NCBI RefSeq assembly: GCF_009363275.1
Contig: NZ_CP045324.1
Location: 3,596,001 to 3,660,000 of the forward strand
Source of the DNA: Marinobacter sp. THAF197a
GTDB lineage: Bacteria; Pseudomonadota; Gammaproteobacteria; Pseudomonadales; Oleiphilaceae
Reading direction: 5' to 3'
DNA: 64,000 bases
The translations under genes and the position numbers were made by a program. Shown piece after piece: positions 8,044 through 17,505 of the stretch; position 1 is the first letter of the stretch; each line of letters starts with the position of its first letter. Below the pieces are notes generated by a model, which was given only the letters and a program-made list of their open reading frames with translations, was not told the origin of the DNA and did no database searches.

Positions 8044-8582
8044 CAGATTTCCTCCATGAACGACAGATGACGACTCACGAAACTGTCTCCGGCTTCGCTT
8101 CGCTGCCAAAGCTGATATTGGTACGGGTACTGGTACGGATTGAGATCGGCATGAATCAGCGTATCAAAGGGAGCCAGGAACTCATCGCGTCGACGAGGCG
8201 GCGAATCTTCCAGGTAGAGGCTAAGTACTCGCGGGTCGTACCAGCGAAACCGCGTTGTTTCTCCTCCGGGCAAACGGGCATACACCCGCGACCGCAAGGC
8301 ATCCACCAGATGTTTAGGTCCAAGGGAGCTCGTAATCCAAAGGCTGGCGTGGCCCAGCGGATCTTTCTGCAAACACACATCGATTGCCCCGGGTTCTCCG
8401 TCAACTGCAATGAGCCAGGGGCCACTGTCGGCGAGCTCTTCGTCTTGCTGGCGGAACAGGGAAAGGGTGTCCAAGCCAGCACCACGGGCAAACCACAGGG
8501 GTTCGGGACAGGCGGCGGCATCCAGTATCAAGCACTGCACGCCCTGGCGGACCAGCGCATGCCGTCGCTTGGCGTTACTCAT
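8043..8582 (-). CDS. DUF4123 adaptor (Tap/TEC-type chaperone) for T6SS effector
   Basis: A 179-residue protein with the FRWYDPRVL signature typical of DUF4123, a family whose members bind effectors and load them onto VgrG. It starts with an ATG overlapping the vgrG stop (ATGA), which is why MSNAKRRH is preferred over the upstream MRGRC start five codons earlier. It sits between vgrG and the PAAR gene, the usual place for an adaptor. The expected client is the phospholipase two genes further on. Soluble, no signal peptide. Confidence 0.87.
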   Translation of the reverse strand: MSNAKRRHALVRQGVQCLILDAAACPEPLWFARGAGLDTLSLFRQQDEELADSGPWLIAVDGEPGAIDVCLQKDPLGHASLWITSSLGPKHLVDALRSRVYARLPGGETTRFRWYDPRVLSLYLEDSPPRRRDEFLAPFDTLIHADLNPYQYPYQYQLWQRSEAGDSFVSRHLSFMEEI

Positions 8583-10636
8583 GCACCGTCCCCGCACGCG
8601 GAGCAGATATCAACCAGCGGCGTTCCCTCCCGAGCCGCGCTTTCCAGGGTTTTGATCTGAGAGACCGCGCCGGTTGAGACCGCAACCGGACCGTTCAGCT
8701 TTATGGACGGTGAATCAATGGTCACGCCACCTGAGCCAATGGTGATTTTGCCCCCCGGTCCCTGGACCACAACACTTTCGCTACCGGTTAGGGTGAGATT
8801 CCGGGTGTGAATCAGGGCGCTTTCGCCGGCCTCTACCAGTACCTTGCCCTGCACTTTCTGGGTGTAGTGTCCACCCACTTCCAGATCATGATTGGCGCGG
8901 CTGAACTCGTGGCGACGATCGGCCACTTCCAGGCGATAGTGGCGGCCAATGTTGGTAAACCGGTCACGGCCAACCTCCAGGGTCTGATCCTGCCCGATGG
9001 AGGCCTTCTGGTCGCGGCCAATGTCGACCTGTTCGTCCCGGGTTACGTTCAGGCGCTGGTCGTTGCCGATGTGTTTTTCACGGTCATTGCCGACGGAGTA
9101 CTTCTGGTCGTTGTAGATCTCCAACTCATGGTCTTTCTGCGCCCGAAGATAAACCAGTTGTTTTTCCTTTTCGTCTTCAAAACTTAATTCGTTGTAGCCG
9201 CCACCCTGGTGGGTCTGCGTCCTGAGCACGGTTCTGGTTCGGTTTGTGGGCAGGGTATAGGGTGGCTTGTTGGTCGCGTGGTACGTCCGGCCGGTGATGA
9301 TGGGTTGGTCTGGATCACCGTCCAGGAAGCTGACAATCACCTCGTGGCCTACACGGGGTAGCGCCATGAAGCCATACTGGCCGCCGGCCCAGCCCTGGCT
9401 GACCCGTAACCAGGCGCTGCTGTGTTCATCGTCCGTGCCATAGCGGTCCCAGGGGAACCATACCTTGACCCTGCCGTGGTCGTCGCAATAGATCTCTTCC
9501 CCGGCCGGACCGGTCACCCGGGCTATTTGAGGGCCATCCATTACCGGGCGGCAACGATCGTTCCGTGGTCGCCAATTTACCGTTGCCGGTACAGCGGTGA
9601 ACCCATTACCGTAGGTTGTGGGCTCCCCTCCTGCTTCCTCCTCCAGCACCTGAGGCTGTACACCATGATGCGTCACGCTAATCAACAACCATTCACTATT
9701 GGCGGCGTCATCAAAATGGCCCTCCAACTGAAAACGAGCCCCGGCTGTAAAATCAGCCCGATTACTTTCTCCGCTGGCGGTGCTTGCGCCCTGCCGGAGG
9801 CTATCAAGCCGTGCACGGGCGAAGGGCTCGCCGCTGGCGTCCTGCTTGTACCGACCAGGATAATCGTAGTGTTCGTAGTCTGGCCGTTGGTGCTGCAGGT
9901 CTGACGCCATTTCCACATGGTCGAGCCCATAGGCGGGGTTGCGGAAGGTGTAGTCTTTCATGGTAACCCCGGCAACACCCACTCGCTCGGTGGTATCGAA
10001 CCGGTATACACAGCTTTGCCGACTGCTCCCTCCAGCCGTGGCATTGTATGGGGCATTTTCCAGTTTCAATGAATCCCGATAATGATCTGCGATGATGAAC
10101 TCAGAACTCTGCCTGCCATGCTCCACCCTGAAGTGCCAACCTTCTTCAGCCGCCAACCGTCTCAGGAAGGCGAGATCTGACTCTCGGTATTGCACGCAGT
10201 ACTCACGCTCTTCCGGTTTCCGGTTCAGGTCGAAACGTGTGCCTACTACCGCGTATTCCTCCAGCAACTCCCGCAGAATGACTTCGGTATCTTTATGTTG
10301 GAATATCCGGCTGTTCCGGCCTATGCCGAGGCGCCAAAGAGGAGGCCTAACGATCATCTCGTACCGGGTTCGGTGGTTGCCCGCTGTACCACGGGAAAAC
10401 TCGGCCACCACACCTCTGAACTGCCTCAGCAACTGCTCATCCTGGTATATCCGAAGGATTATCTCTTGCTCCAATACCTCCGATGGCGCAATGTGACTGG
10501 CCTTACTGAAGGCTGTAAGGTCAAGGGTAAATACCTCTGAAAGAGCTTCAGTAATATCGAACTCATACACACTGAAAGTGTCGTCGGGCAGTTCACCAAC
10601 GCTTATGGTGAACTGTAAGCCTGTGGAACCCAGCAT
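8579..10636 (-). CDS. vgrG: Type VI secretion tip protein VgrG
   Basis: A 685-residue spike protein. The N-terminal gp27-like part (about 1-360) contains YRESDLAFLRRLAAEEGWHF. The gp5-like OB region contains RVKVWFPWDRYG, SAWLRVSQGWAG, and PRVGHEVIVSFLDGDPDQP. A beta-helix with repeats of the form V-G-N-D-x-x-x-x-I-G follows (about 505-600). The C-terminal tail is short and ends in DICSACGDGA, with no toxin domain. The ATG at 10636 is preferred because AGGA lies 8 bases upstream; an alternative TTG lies two codons earlier. It is the first gene of a six-gene overlapping unit. No T6SS core genes are in the window, so this is an orphan VgrG island that depends on an apparatus encoded elsewhere. 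Confidence 0.95.
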   Translation of the reverse strand: MLGSTGLQFTISVGELPDDTFSVYEFDITEALSEVFTLDLTAFSKASHIAPSEVLEQEIILRIYQDEQLLRQFRGVVAEFSRGTAGNHRTRYEMIVRPPLWRLGIGRNSRIFQHKDTEVILRELLEEYAVVGTRFDLNRKPEEREYCVQYRESDLAFLRRLAAEEGWHFRVEHGRQSSEFIIADHYRDSLKLENAPYNATAGGSSRQSCVYRFDTTERVGVAGVTMKDYTFRNPAYGLDHVEMASDLQHQRPDYEHYDYPGRYKQDASGEPFARARLDSLRQGASTASGESNRADFTAGARFQLEGHFDDAANSEWLLISVTHHGVQPQVLEEEAGGEPTTYGNGFTAVPATVNWRPRNDRCRPVMDGPQIARVTGPAGEEIYCDDHGRVKVWFPWDRYGTDDEHSSAWLRVSQGWAGGQYGFMALPRVGHEVIVSFLDGDPDQPIITGRTYHATNKPPYTLPTNRTRTVLRTQTHQGGGYNELSFEDEKEKQLVYLRAQKDHELEIYNDQKYSVGNDREKHIGNDQRLNVTRDEQVDIGRDQKASIGQDQTLEVGRDRFTNIGRHYRLEVADRRHEFSRANHDLEVGGHYTQKVQGKVLVEAGESALIHTRNLTLTGSESVVVQGPGGKITIGSGGVTIDSPSIKLNGPVAVSTGAVSQIKTLESAAREGTPLVDICSACGDGA

Positions 10637-11031
10637 ATGCAACGTCCTATGTCAGTGGATCAACACTCGATCATTGAGTATCAGGGGAATTGGGAGGAAA
10701 GGCGTTCGGGGCGGCAAGGGGGGACGCCGAAGTGAGAAGAGCCCGGATTACCCTCAAACGTTATCGAGAGCCCGCTTTCGTGCCAAACCTGGCAAGCTGT
10801 TAGATCAATCACCCGACCATTCCTTTGTTCCATTGTCTCTCATATCCCTTGAGAATGGATGAAATTTCACCACTTCTGTACCGAAAACTACCAAAGCCCC
10901 GAGCCAGCGGCAACCTGTTGCGAAAGCTTACAGACCAACGTTTAGTTTCGGTCCACACCATTGTCCCGTATAATTACGCCCACTTTTTGAACGCAGTTAA
11001 ACGCACCTCAACGTAGCAGGAAGGATCGCAC
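10637..11031. other. Divergent intergenic region vgrG / ppa
   Basis: About 395 bp without a supported gene. It carries the ppa promoter near its right end. The left half should hold the promoter of the T6SS island on the minus strand, but I see no convincing -35/-10 pair there and no sigma-54 GG-N10-GC signature. Short open frames in it have no coding character. Confidence 0.6.
10969..10974 (+). promoter_or_regulatory. Probable -10 box of ppa
   Basis: A perfect TATAAT 57 bp upstream of the ppa ATG. The hexamer 17 bp upstream (TTTCGG) is a weak -35. AGGAAGGATCGCAC directly before the ATG provides the Shine-Dalgarno sequence. Confidence 0.5.
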
Positions 11032-11559
11032 ATGCAATTCGACAACATCCCCGCTGGCAAGAACCCGCCAGAAGACATCTACGTAGCCATCGAGATTCCG
11101 GCTAACAGCTCCCCGGTCAAGTACGAGCTGGACAAAGACATGGGCGCCCTGCTGGTTGACCGGTTCATGGCCACCCCCATGTTCTATCCGGCCAACTACG
11201 GCTTCATCCCCCACACCCTGGCTGATGACGGCGATCCCATCGATGTGCTGGTTGTTACCCCTTACCCCATCCAGGCCGGCTGCGTTATTCGCTGTCGCCC
11301 GGTAGGCGTGCTGAACATGGAAGACGAAGCCGGTGGTGATGCCAAGCTGGTTGCGGTACCCCACGACAAGCTGACCACCACCTACCACGATGTCAAAGAG
11401 ATCGACGACCTGCCGGAGCTGCTGCGCAACCAGATCCGGCACTTCTTCGAAAACTACAAGACGCTGGAGCCCGGCAAGTGGGTGAAGGTACAGGGCTGGG
11501 GCAACGCCTCCGAAGCCAAAAAAGCCATTGAAGACGCGGTTAACGCCTACAAAGGCTGA
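11032..11559 (+). CDS. ppa: Inorganic pyrophosphatase, family I
   Basis: A 175-residue soluble enzyme that hydrolyses pyrophosphate to phosphate and pulls biosynthetic reactions forward. The metal-binding signature DDGDPIDVLV is intact, preceded by FYPANYGFIPHT and followed by HDKLTTTYHDVKEIDDLPE. Length and all motifs match the E. coli-type hexameric enzyme (176 residues). It is monocistronic, with its own TATAAT box and a strong terminator 17 bp after the stop. Confidence 0.97.
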   Translation: MQFDNIPAGKNPPEDIYVAIEIPANSSPVKYELDKDMGALLVDRFMATPMFYPANYGFIPHTLADDGDPIDVLVVTPYPIQAGCVIRCRPVGVLNMEDEAGGDAKLVAVPHDKLTTTYHDVKEIDDLPELLRNQIRHFFENYKTLEPGKWVKVQGWGNASEAKKAIEDAVNAYKG

Positions 11560-11576
11560 TCGCACTTCAGGCAAAG

Positions 11577-11613
11577 AAAAGCCGGGCAGTCATCACAACT
11601 GCCCGGCTTTTTT
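11577..11613. terminator. Bidirectional terminator between ppa and the DUF2333 gene
   Basis: A perfect 14-bp stem (11577-11590 with 11598-11611) with a 7-base loop. It is flanked by a T-run on the plus strand and an A-rich run on the left, so it can serve both convergent genes. Confidence 0.9.
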
Positions 11614-11632
11614 GTGCGCGAGATCTGGTCTC

Positions 11633-12685
11633 TTAGCCCCTGGACAGCAGATCCCGCATATCACTGATGGCGGCGTTCGCCCGCGACAGATAGGCCGCCA
11701 TGGTAAGTGAGTGATTTGCCAGCACTCCGAAGCCACTGCCATTCAGAATCACCGGGCTCCACATGGGCTGTTGCGTGCCCTCAAGCTCAATAATGATCTG
11801 CTTCACGCTGGCCATGGCATTTTTGTCCTGCAATACCTTGCGGAAATCCACCTCAATGGCCTTGAAGATGTGCAGCAATGCCCAGGCGCTGCCCCGGGCC
11901 TCATAGAACACGTCATCAATTTTGGTCCAGGGCGTTTTCACGTCATCACCACCGGTGTCTTCCGCCAGCGGATCATCCGGGTTGACGTTCGCCAGGGCTT
12001 CCGAAACCGAGGCTTTCCCAACACTCTCGCTGAGCGTTCGTGACAGGCTGCCCAACCGGGTTTCAAGGTCTGCCAGCCAGTTATTGAGGTTGTCAGCACG
12101 GGCAAAAAACTGGGCGTTGGGCTGCTCCGGATGAGACAGCCGGTCCAGGTATCGTTTCAGCGCATTAATGCCCCGACGGTACTCCCGCTCCGTGGAAGGA
12201 ATGGCCCAGCTACCGCTGTCAAAATGAAACTGCGGCTCGGCGATGATCAGGTCCGCGTCTTCAGCAGACTGGCTCTGAGAACGGCTGATGTCCTTACGCA
12301 TGGCTCTGGACAGATCCCGCAACTGTACCAGCACACCAAACTCCCAGTTGGGCATGTTATCCATCCACAACCCGGGCGGGAAAATATCGTTGGAAATATA
12401 GCCACCGGGTTTGTCCAGCAAGGTTTCGGCAAGCTGGATCATGGTGGCAGTGGTGGCAAAACCGGTCACCGGCTCCCGGCCCATGTCATTGGCGAGGGCG
12501 CGGGTATGCTCTCGCACAGAAAAGGTATCTGGCTCACTGCTCCAGTACATACCAAGAATGGTGGTTATTACCAGATATACCAACAGGATCACCAGAACAA
12601 ATTTGCCAATGACACCGTTGCCTCCGGTGTAATCCTGCATATCGTCTTTCTTGTCCCTGAAGTACTGTGTGATTTTGCCCGGCAT
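11633..12685 (-). CDS. DUF2333 family inner-membrane protein
   Basis: A 350-residue protein with a cytoplasmic start (MPGKITQYFRDKKDDMQ), one membrane helix at about 27-47 (FVLVILLVYLVITTILGMYW) and a long extracytoplasmic helical domain. It matches what I know of DUF2333, a gammaproteobacterial family of unknown function, from GYISNDIFPPGLWMDNMPNWEFG onward. It lies 25 bp downstream of the LapD-like gene on the same strand and may be cotranscribed with it, which would tie it loosely to c-di-GMP signalling. Function is not known. Confidence 0.8.
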   Translation of the reverse strand: MPGKITQYFRDKKDDMQDYTGGNGVIGKFVLVILLVYLVITTILGMYWSSEPDTFSVREHTRALANDMGREPVTGFATTATMIQLAETLLDKPGGYISNDIFPPGLWMDNMPNWEFGVLVQLRDLSRAMRKDISRSQSQSAEDADLIIAEPQFHFDSGSWAIPSTEREYRRGINALKRYLDRLSHPEQPNAQFFARADNLNNWLADLETRLGSLSRTLSESVGKASVSEALANVNPDDPLAEDTGGDDVKTPWTKIDDVFYEARGSAWALLHIFKAIEVDFRKVLQDKNAMASVKQIIIELEGTQQPMWSPVILNGSGFGVLANHSLTMAAYLSRANAAISDMRDLLSRG

Positions 12686-12710
12686 AAGGCTGCAAGTCTC
12701 CCGTCAGTTG

Positions 12711-14690
12711 TCAGTCAGCGGCAAATGGCCTGCCAAGATGGTATCCCATGGCTCCATCAATACCCAATCTACAGAGTACCGAGTATTCTGCTGCCGTTTC
12801 CACTCCTGTCGCAAAAACCTTCACGCCCCGGCTGCGCGCAATGGCCAGCACGGACTCCAGCCAGAAACGATTTTCATCATGGCTGTCGAGGTTATGGATG
12901 AAGCTGTTATCGATACGCATGGCCCGGAACGGCAGATTCTTCAGGTAGCTGAACGGCACGCCCCCCACCCCGAAACGATCCACCAGAACCGGCACCCCGA
13001 GCCGGACGAGCTCTCGAACCAGTGTGCTGACATCCTTGCGGTGATGGTGAATGGTCTGCTCGGCCACCCCAACCCAAAGACGACCAACCAGAGGCCCTGC
13101 CTGCCCAAGACTCGCCAGCAGATCCCTCCGGAACTCCGGGTCAGCAACGGACGCACTCCCCAGGGAAACCGCCAGGCGCTCCCCCGGATGGCTCGCCAGG
13201 CGCTCCAGAACCCGCTCGATCAGTAGCCGGTCGATGTCCTTGATTAGCCCGAGGCGCTCGGCCACAGGTACAAACAAACCTGCCTTGAGAACCCCTTCAG
13301 GACTGTTGATACGGGAGAACACCTGATAGTGAACCACCGACTGCTCACCACCCTGCACCATGGGCTGTAACCACAGCGACAAACTGCGGTCACGTATCGC
13401 CTGGCTGATGATCACCCGCCAGGTTTCCATGTTGTGGTGGTTCTCCAGGCCGGTTTCGGACAGCCAGCAGCAGGATTCATCCCGCTGCTGGGCCGCCACC
13501 AGGGCCTCATCGGCAGCTGCCAGCAGGTCCCGGCTACCTAACCCTTCGGCTGTCACCGCGAGCCCGGCATGCACGATAGTATCCATCGGTGCGGCATGAT
13601 CCGCATAAAGCCCGTCAAGTTCCGCAACCAGTTCTTCCGCCCACACCCGGACATCTGCCGCGGATGCGCCCGGCAGAAAAACCGCGAATTCAGCCCCCGT
13701 CCTGCGCCCGGCGAAAGATTCAGTGTGCCGCTTCACAAAGCGCTGCAGACAGCCGGCAATCTGCTTCAGGAGCAGGTCGCCCTCGCTGCGGCCATAGGCC
13801 CTGTTGTAGTCAACGAAAAAGCCGAGCTGGATCATAATCAGCACGCCCGGGGCAGCCTTTTCCTCGGATTCAAGCTCAGCCCGCAGTCGCTGATCAAAGG
13901 CACTCCGACTGGCCAGGCCGGTCACGGGATCTTCGTTGTTCACCTTGCGCAAATGCTGGATCAGCTTGCCTTGCCCCTCAAACAACTGGCCGAGGTCATC
14001 CGCCATCTGATTCATGGCTTCGGTAACCTGGTTCAGTTCCCGGGTTGACTTGATGTCGACCCGTTTCCGAAAATCCCGCTGCCCCAAAGCCCTGGCCTGA
14101 GCTTCCAACGCTTTCAGCGGGCTCAGTATTCGCCCCAGCAACAGGTGCAGGACGACCAGACCGGCACCGCCGATGGCCAGCACGCCCACCAACAATCCCA
14201 CGGTAATGCGCCAGAGATCGTCGTAAGCCCGGCCCGGATGACTGACCACACGAACCTTGCCCAGACGACTCCAGCCACGCACGACTTCGGCCTCAGCCAT
14301 TGGCCGAGGCAGGGAGGCCAAACGGATAAACCAGCCAGGGGCGGCAGTACCCTGAAGCGGCATTCTTCTGCCCGCAATCAGGCTATCACTGTGATCAAGG
14401 TATTCCACGGACAAGTACCGGCCACTGTCGAACACGGCATCAATCAGCGACGCAGCTGCCACCGGATCTGAGCCATCAATGGCGTTCGACAAGGATAAGC
14501 CCGTGGCCGTGGCGCCGTCCCGGGCATGGTCACCGAGCTGATCGGCTACGTAGCCCCGAAAATAGCCGAAACTGGTGATGAACGCCGCCGTGAGAATGAG
14601 CACCAGCAAGCCACCGGTAAACACCAGTAATAGCCCCTGAAGCGTAATCACGCCGTGCTGCTGATCTCTCTTTCCAAGCATCCCCGCCAT
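12711..14690 (-). CDS. LapD-like c-di-GMP receptor (degenerate GGDEF and EAL domains)
   Basis: About 659 residues. The N-terminal helix (QGLLLVFTGGLLVLILTAAF) is followed by a periplasmic domain resembling LapD_MoxY_N (VFDSGRYLSVEYLD), a second helix (VGLLVGVLAIGGAGLVVLHL), HAMP, GGDEF and EAL domains. The GGDEF signature is degraded to RTGAEF and the EAL motif to QVF (VVHYQVFSRI), so neither synthesis nor hydrolysis of c-di-GMP is expected. This is how LapD works: it senses c-di-GMP and controls the periplasmic protease LapG, which releases surface adhesins. No lapG is adjacent. The start at MAGMLGK (14690) is chosen because GGAG lies upstream; the frame is open 24 codons further (14762) without a ribosome site. 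Confidence 0.82.
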   Translation of the reverse strand: MAGMLGKRDQQHGVITLQGLLLVFTGGLLVLILTAAFITSFGYFRGYVADQLGDHARDGATATGLSLSNAIDGSDPVAAASLIDAVFDSGRYLSVEYLDHSDSLIAGRRMPLQGTAAPGWFIRLASLPRPMAEAEVVRGWSRLGKVRVVSHPGRAYDDLWRITVGLLVGVLAIGGAGLVVLHLLLGRILSPLKALEAQARALGQRDFRKRVDIKSTRELNQVTEAMNQMADDLGQLFEGQGKLIQHLRKVNNEDPVTGLASRSAFDQRLRAELESEEKAAPGVLIMIQLGFFVDYNRAYGRSEGDLLLKQIAGCLQRFVKRHTESFAGRRTGAEFAVFLPGASAADVRVWAEELVAELDGLYADHAAPMDTIVHAGLAVTAEGLGSRDLLAAADEALVAAQQRDESCCWLSETGLENHHNMETWRVIISQAIRDRSLSLWLQPMVQGGEQSVVHYQVFSRINSPEGVLKAGLFVPVAERLGLIKDIDRLLIERVLERLASHPGERLAVSLGSASVADPEFRRDLLASLGQAGPLVGRLWVGVAEQTIHHHRKDVSTLVRELVRLGVPVLVDRFGVGGVPFSYLKNLPFRAMRIDNSFIHNLDSHDENRFWLESVLAIARSRGVKVFATGVETAAEYSVLCRLGIDGAMGYHLGRPFAAD

Positions 14691-14885
14691 AGCTGCTGGG
14701 GCTCCGGTCCGATAATTGGTTTGATAAGTGTCTGTGACCTGTACCGCAGAGTTGACAAACATTTACATAGCGCAACCTACGCCGACAACATTAAACACTA
14801 TAGACTCTGCAAAAGGACTAAGGTTAAAAAGTTAGTCCTGCCGGATCGGACCATCAAAAAATGAAAACAGACAGGCCGGAGCACA

Positions 14886-16499
14886 ATGAACGACGAAAGC
14901 CAGAAAGAAAAACTCAGGCAGCATTTCGCCCGCCGTGTGACCACCCAGGCCAGGGTGGTTCTGGATACCTGGCAGAAGATTCGCGAAGACAGGGATCAAG
15001 CCGCGGTTTACCGCGATGAGCTGGTCTCGGCAACGGACAAGCTGGTCCGCTATGCCAAACGGTTCGAAATGGAGAGCCATGCCGCCGCTGCGGAGCACAT
15101 CCTGGGACTGCTAGAGCACTGGCACCAGAGCTCCCCCCTTGAGGATGACCAGGCGCGGCAACTGGAAGATGCCACCGAGACTCTGCGCCATTGCACCCAA
15201 CGCCGTACCGACCAGGAAACCTCCGACACACCCCAGCAATACCGACGCACACCGGTCTACATTGCGCTGTCCAACGGTGAAATGGCCGCCCGCCTGATCC
15301 GCCAGCTGGAATTTTTCGGGTTCCGGGCGTCCGCGTTCAGCAGTGCCTCTGACCTGATTGAAGCCTGCGCCCTGAGCAAGCCGGAAACCATCCTCATGGA
15401 TGTCAACTTTGGCGGCGACACCAACAGTGGCATTGCCACTGTGGAGCAGCTACAGGAGCAGCACGACACGCCCATACCGATCATCTTCATGAGCGATGAA
15501 GACGGCAGTATTGAAACCCGCCTGCGAGCATCCCGGTGTGGCGGCGAGGAGTTTTTCTACCCGGCGGTGGACCCCGGCCAGCTGATCGAAAAGATCGAAA
15601 CCTACACCCACGGCAATACGGTCGAGCCCTACAAGGTGCTGGTTCTGGATGACTCCCGGGCCCAGGCCAAATACATGGAAACGGTGTTGAAGAAAGCGGG
15701 CATGACCGCCCACATCATCACCGATCCGATGCAGATCATTCACGCCCTGGAAGAGTTTTCGCCGGAAATCATCATTCTGGACATGTACATGCCCGGCTGC
15801 ACCGGCATGGAGATCGCCCGGGTGATCCGTCAGCAGGATCGCTTCCACAGCGTTCCCATCATTTACCTGTCCGCGGAAGAAGACGTCAGCAAGCAGCTGC
15901 ACGCTATGAGCCTGGGGGGCGACGACTTCCTGACCAAGCCCATCGACCCCAAGCACCTGATTGCCACCCTGCACAACCGTGGCCGCCGGGCCCGGTCATT
16001 GCTGGCACTGATGATTCGCGACAGCCTCACCGGCCTGTATAACCACACCCATACCCTGCATCTGCTGGAGCAGGAAATCGTGCGGGCCCGGCAGAAAGAC
16101 CAACCCCTGTGTTTCGCCATGCTCGACATCGATTACTTCAAAAAGGTTAACGACACCTTTGGCCATCCCATTGGCGACCGGGTGCTGCGAAGCCTGTCGA
16201 TGTTTCTCAAGCAGCGACTGCGAAAATCCGATCACATCGGGCGTTATGGTGGTGAGGAGTTTGCGATCATTCTGCCCAACACACGGCCCGGTGACGCCCG
16301 CAACGTGTTGAATGAAATCCGCGAGCGCTTCTCCGAGCTGGTACAGCCGGCCGGCGACCGGGAATTCAACGTCACCTTCAGTTGCGGCATCTCCGCCTGG
16401 CAGGGTGACAGCGCCCAGTCTCTGTGCGAGCGCGCAGACCGGGCGCTTTACACGTCCAAGGAACATGGGCGCAACTGCGTTACCACTGCAGAAGACTAA
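14886..16499 (+). CDS. Response regulator with diguanylate cyclase output (PleD-like)
   Basis: A 537-residue protein with an N-terminal helical region (1-115), a degenerate receiver domain (about 122-243, D172 retained but the acidic pair lost), an intact receiver domain (about 249-365: acidic pair D255/D256, phosphoacceptor D299, K351) and a GGDEF domain (about 370-530). The active-site GGEEF (455-459) is intact, and the inhibitory RxxD site (R446-D449) sits five residues before it, as in feedback-inhibited cyclases. It makes c-di-GMP on phosphorylation. CCGGAG precedes the ATG. It is divergent from the LapD-like gene, so signal maker and signal receptor share one regulatory region. Confidence 0.92.
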   Translation: MNDESQKEKLRQHFARRVTTQARVVLDTWQKIREDRDQAAVYRDELVSATDKLVRYAKRFEMESHAAAAEHILGLLEHWHQSSPLEDDQARQLEDATETLRHCTQRRTDQETSDTPQQYRRTPVYIALSNGEMAARLIRQLEFFGFRASAFSSASDLIEACALSKPETILMDVNFGGDTNSGIATVEQLQEQHDTPIPIIFMSDEDGSIETRLRASRCGGEEFFYPAVDPGQLIEKIETYTHGNTVEPYKVLVLDDSRAQAKYMETVLKKAGMTAHIITDPMQIIHALEEFSPEIIILDMYMPGCTGMEIARVIRQQDRFHSVPIIYLSAEEDVSKQLHAMSLGGDDFLTKPIDPKHLIATLHNRGRRARSLLALMIRDSLTGLYNHTHTLHLLEQEIVRARQKDQPLCFAMLDIDYFKKVNDTFGHPIGDRVLRSLSMFLKQRLRKSDHIGRYGGEEFAIILPNTRPGDARNVLNEIRERFSELVQPAGDREFNVTFSCGISAWQGDSAQSLCERADRALYTSKEHGRNCVTTAED

Positions 16500-16509
16500 A
16501 CCCCGGACA

Positions 16510-17505
16510 TCAGGCAGCGGGCTCCACAGTCAGAAATACCGCTGTCTGATTCAGCAGCTGATAGGCCACCTCACCGAAGGTAATCGGCCCCGTCAGCTCG
16601 GCAGTGGTCCGACCTTCCAGCTCCGAGTATAGGTAGTTGAGGATACAGTTACAGCCAAACACCAGATTACCGGCATGGTCAGGCATGGCGGCGAGAAACG
16701 CGGTCGGGTAATCTTCCACCGGCCGGGCAAAACGATAACTCACCCCCTCGAAAACCGGTGCATAAAGGTTTACCACTCCGGCCTGCTCGTCGACAGACTG
16801 AATGCTTACGTTGACCATTGCGCCACAGTAGTCCGCCACCAACGGCAGCTTCTGATGACGGCCTTCGCGCAACACAAGATCGGCGAAGTTGTGAGGCTGG
16901 CCATCCACCCGGCACCGACCTACCGCACGACTCGTTGCCTCGAACGTCAGCTCAGGGCCGGTGCCTGCTTCAAACAGATTGACGATATGAACAACCGCGG
17001 AGAGGCTGTCGTCCAGAGGCACATGGAGCACCACCGCCCGGTCACTGAAACACTCCCCGCTCCGACCATCAAAAACAACCGCTTTGCCCTGAGCCAGCTC
17101 ATCGAGATGCACACCAGAGACCCAGCCTACAATCGGTTTCAGGTACATGTCGGGAAACTCCGGCGCATGGTGCGCATAGGCTTCCAACACCTTACTACCG
17201 GCAGGCAAAATTATGATCGAATAGCCATTCTCAGGGGCATCTTCCAGAACATTGCGCAGCGTGATTTCGTCGTAGTGGTTCACGCTGGCGTCCCCGTCAC
17301 CGAGATCTTGCACAAACAGCCTGTCGCGGCAACACTGGCCACCATCGCCAGTCATGAAGTATGGCGTGCTCCCTCCCACCCAGGTACCCCGGGGCAGAGT
17401 GGCCAATAACGCCTCATCACCGGCAATGGCCAAAGCCCTTCCCGCCTTGATCAGCTCGGCTGCCTCCGTTGGGGTCATGATCCCCGCCTGCGTGGTTTTG
17501 CTCAC
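16510..17505 (-). CDS. Conserved protein of unknown function, 331 aa
   Basis: A soluble protein with no signal peptide. It begins by describing a helix and strand (MTPTEAAELIKAGRALAIAG), then GTWVGGSTPYFMTGDGGQ, and ends in a beta-rich region with LVFGCNCILNYLYSELEG. Overall character is that of a FIST-like sensory or ligand-binding fold, but I cannot name the family with confidence. The GTG start overlaps the stop of the upstream gene by GTGA, so the two are translationally coupled and probably work together. It converges on the diguanylate cyclase gene with only 10 bp between stops. Confidence 0.75.
   Translation of the reverse strand: MSKTTQAGIMTPTEAAELIKAGRALAIAGDEALLATLPRGTWVGGSTPYFMTGDGGQCCRDRLFVQDLGDGDASVNHYDEITLRNVLEDAPENGYSIIILPAGSKVLEAYAHHAPEFPDMYLKPIVGWVSGVHLDELAQGKAVVFDGRSGECFSDRAVVLHVPLDDSLSAVVHIVNLFEAGTGPELTFEATSRAVGRCRVDGQPHNFADLVLREGRHQKLPLVADYCGAMVNVSIQSVDEQAGVVNLYAPVFEGVSYRFARPVEDYPTAFLAAMPDHAGNLVFGCNCILNYLYSELEGRTTAELTGPITFGEVAYQLLNQTAVFLTVEPAA

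Noticed and set aside
10578..10862. 94-residue plus-strand frame overlapping the vgrG start
   Set aside because: Basic, low-complexity translation without ribosome site, antisense to the VgrG N terminus.
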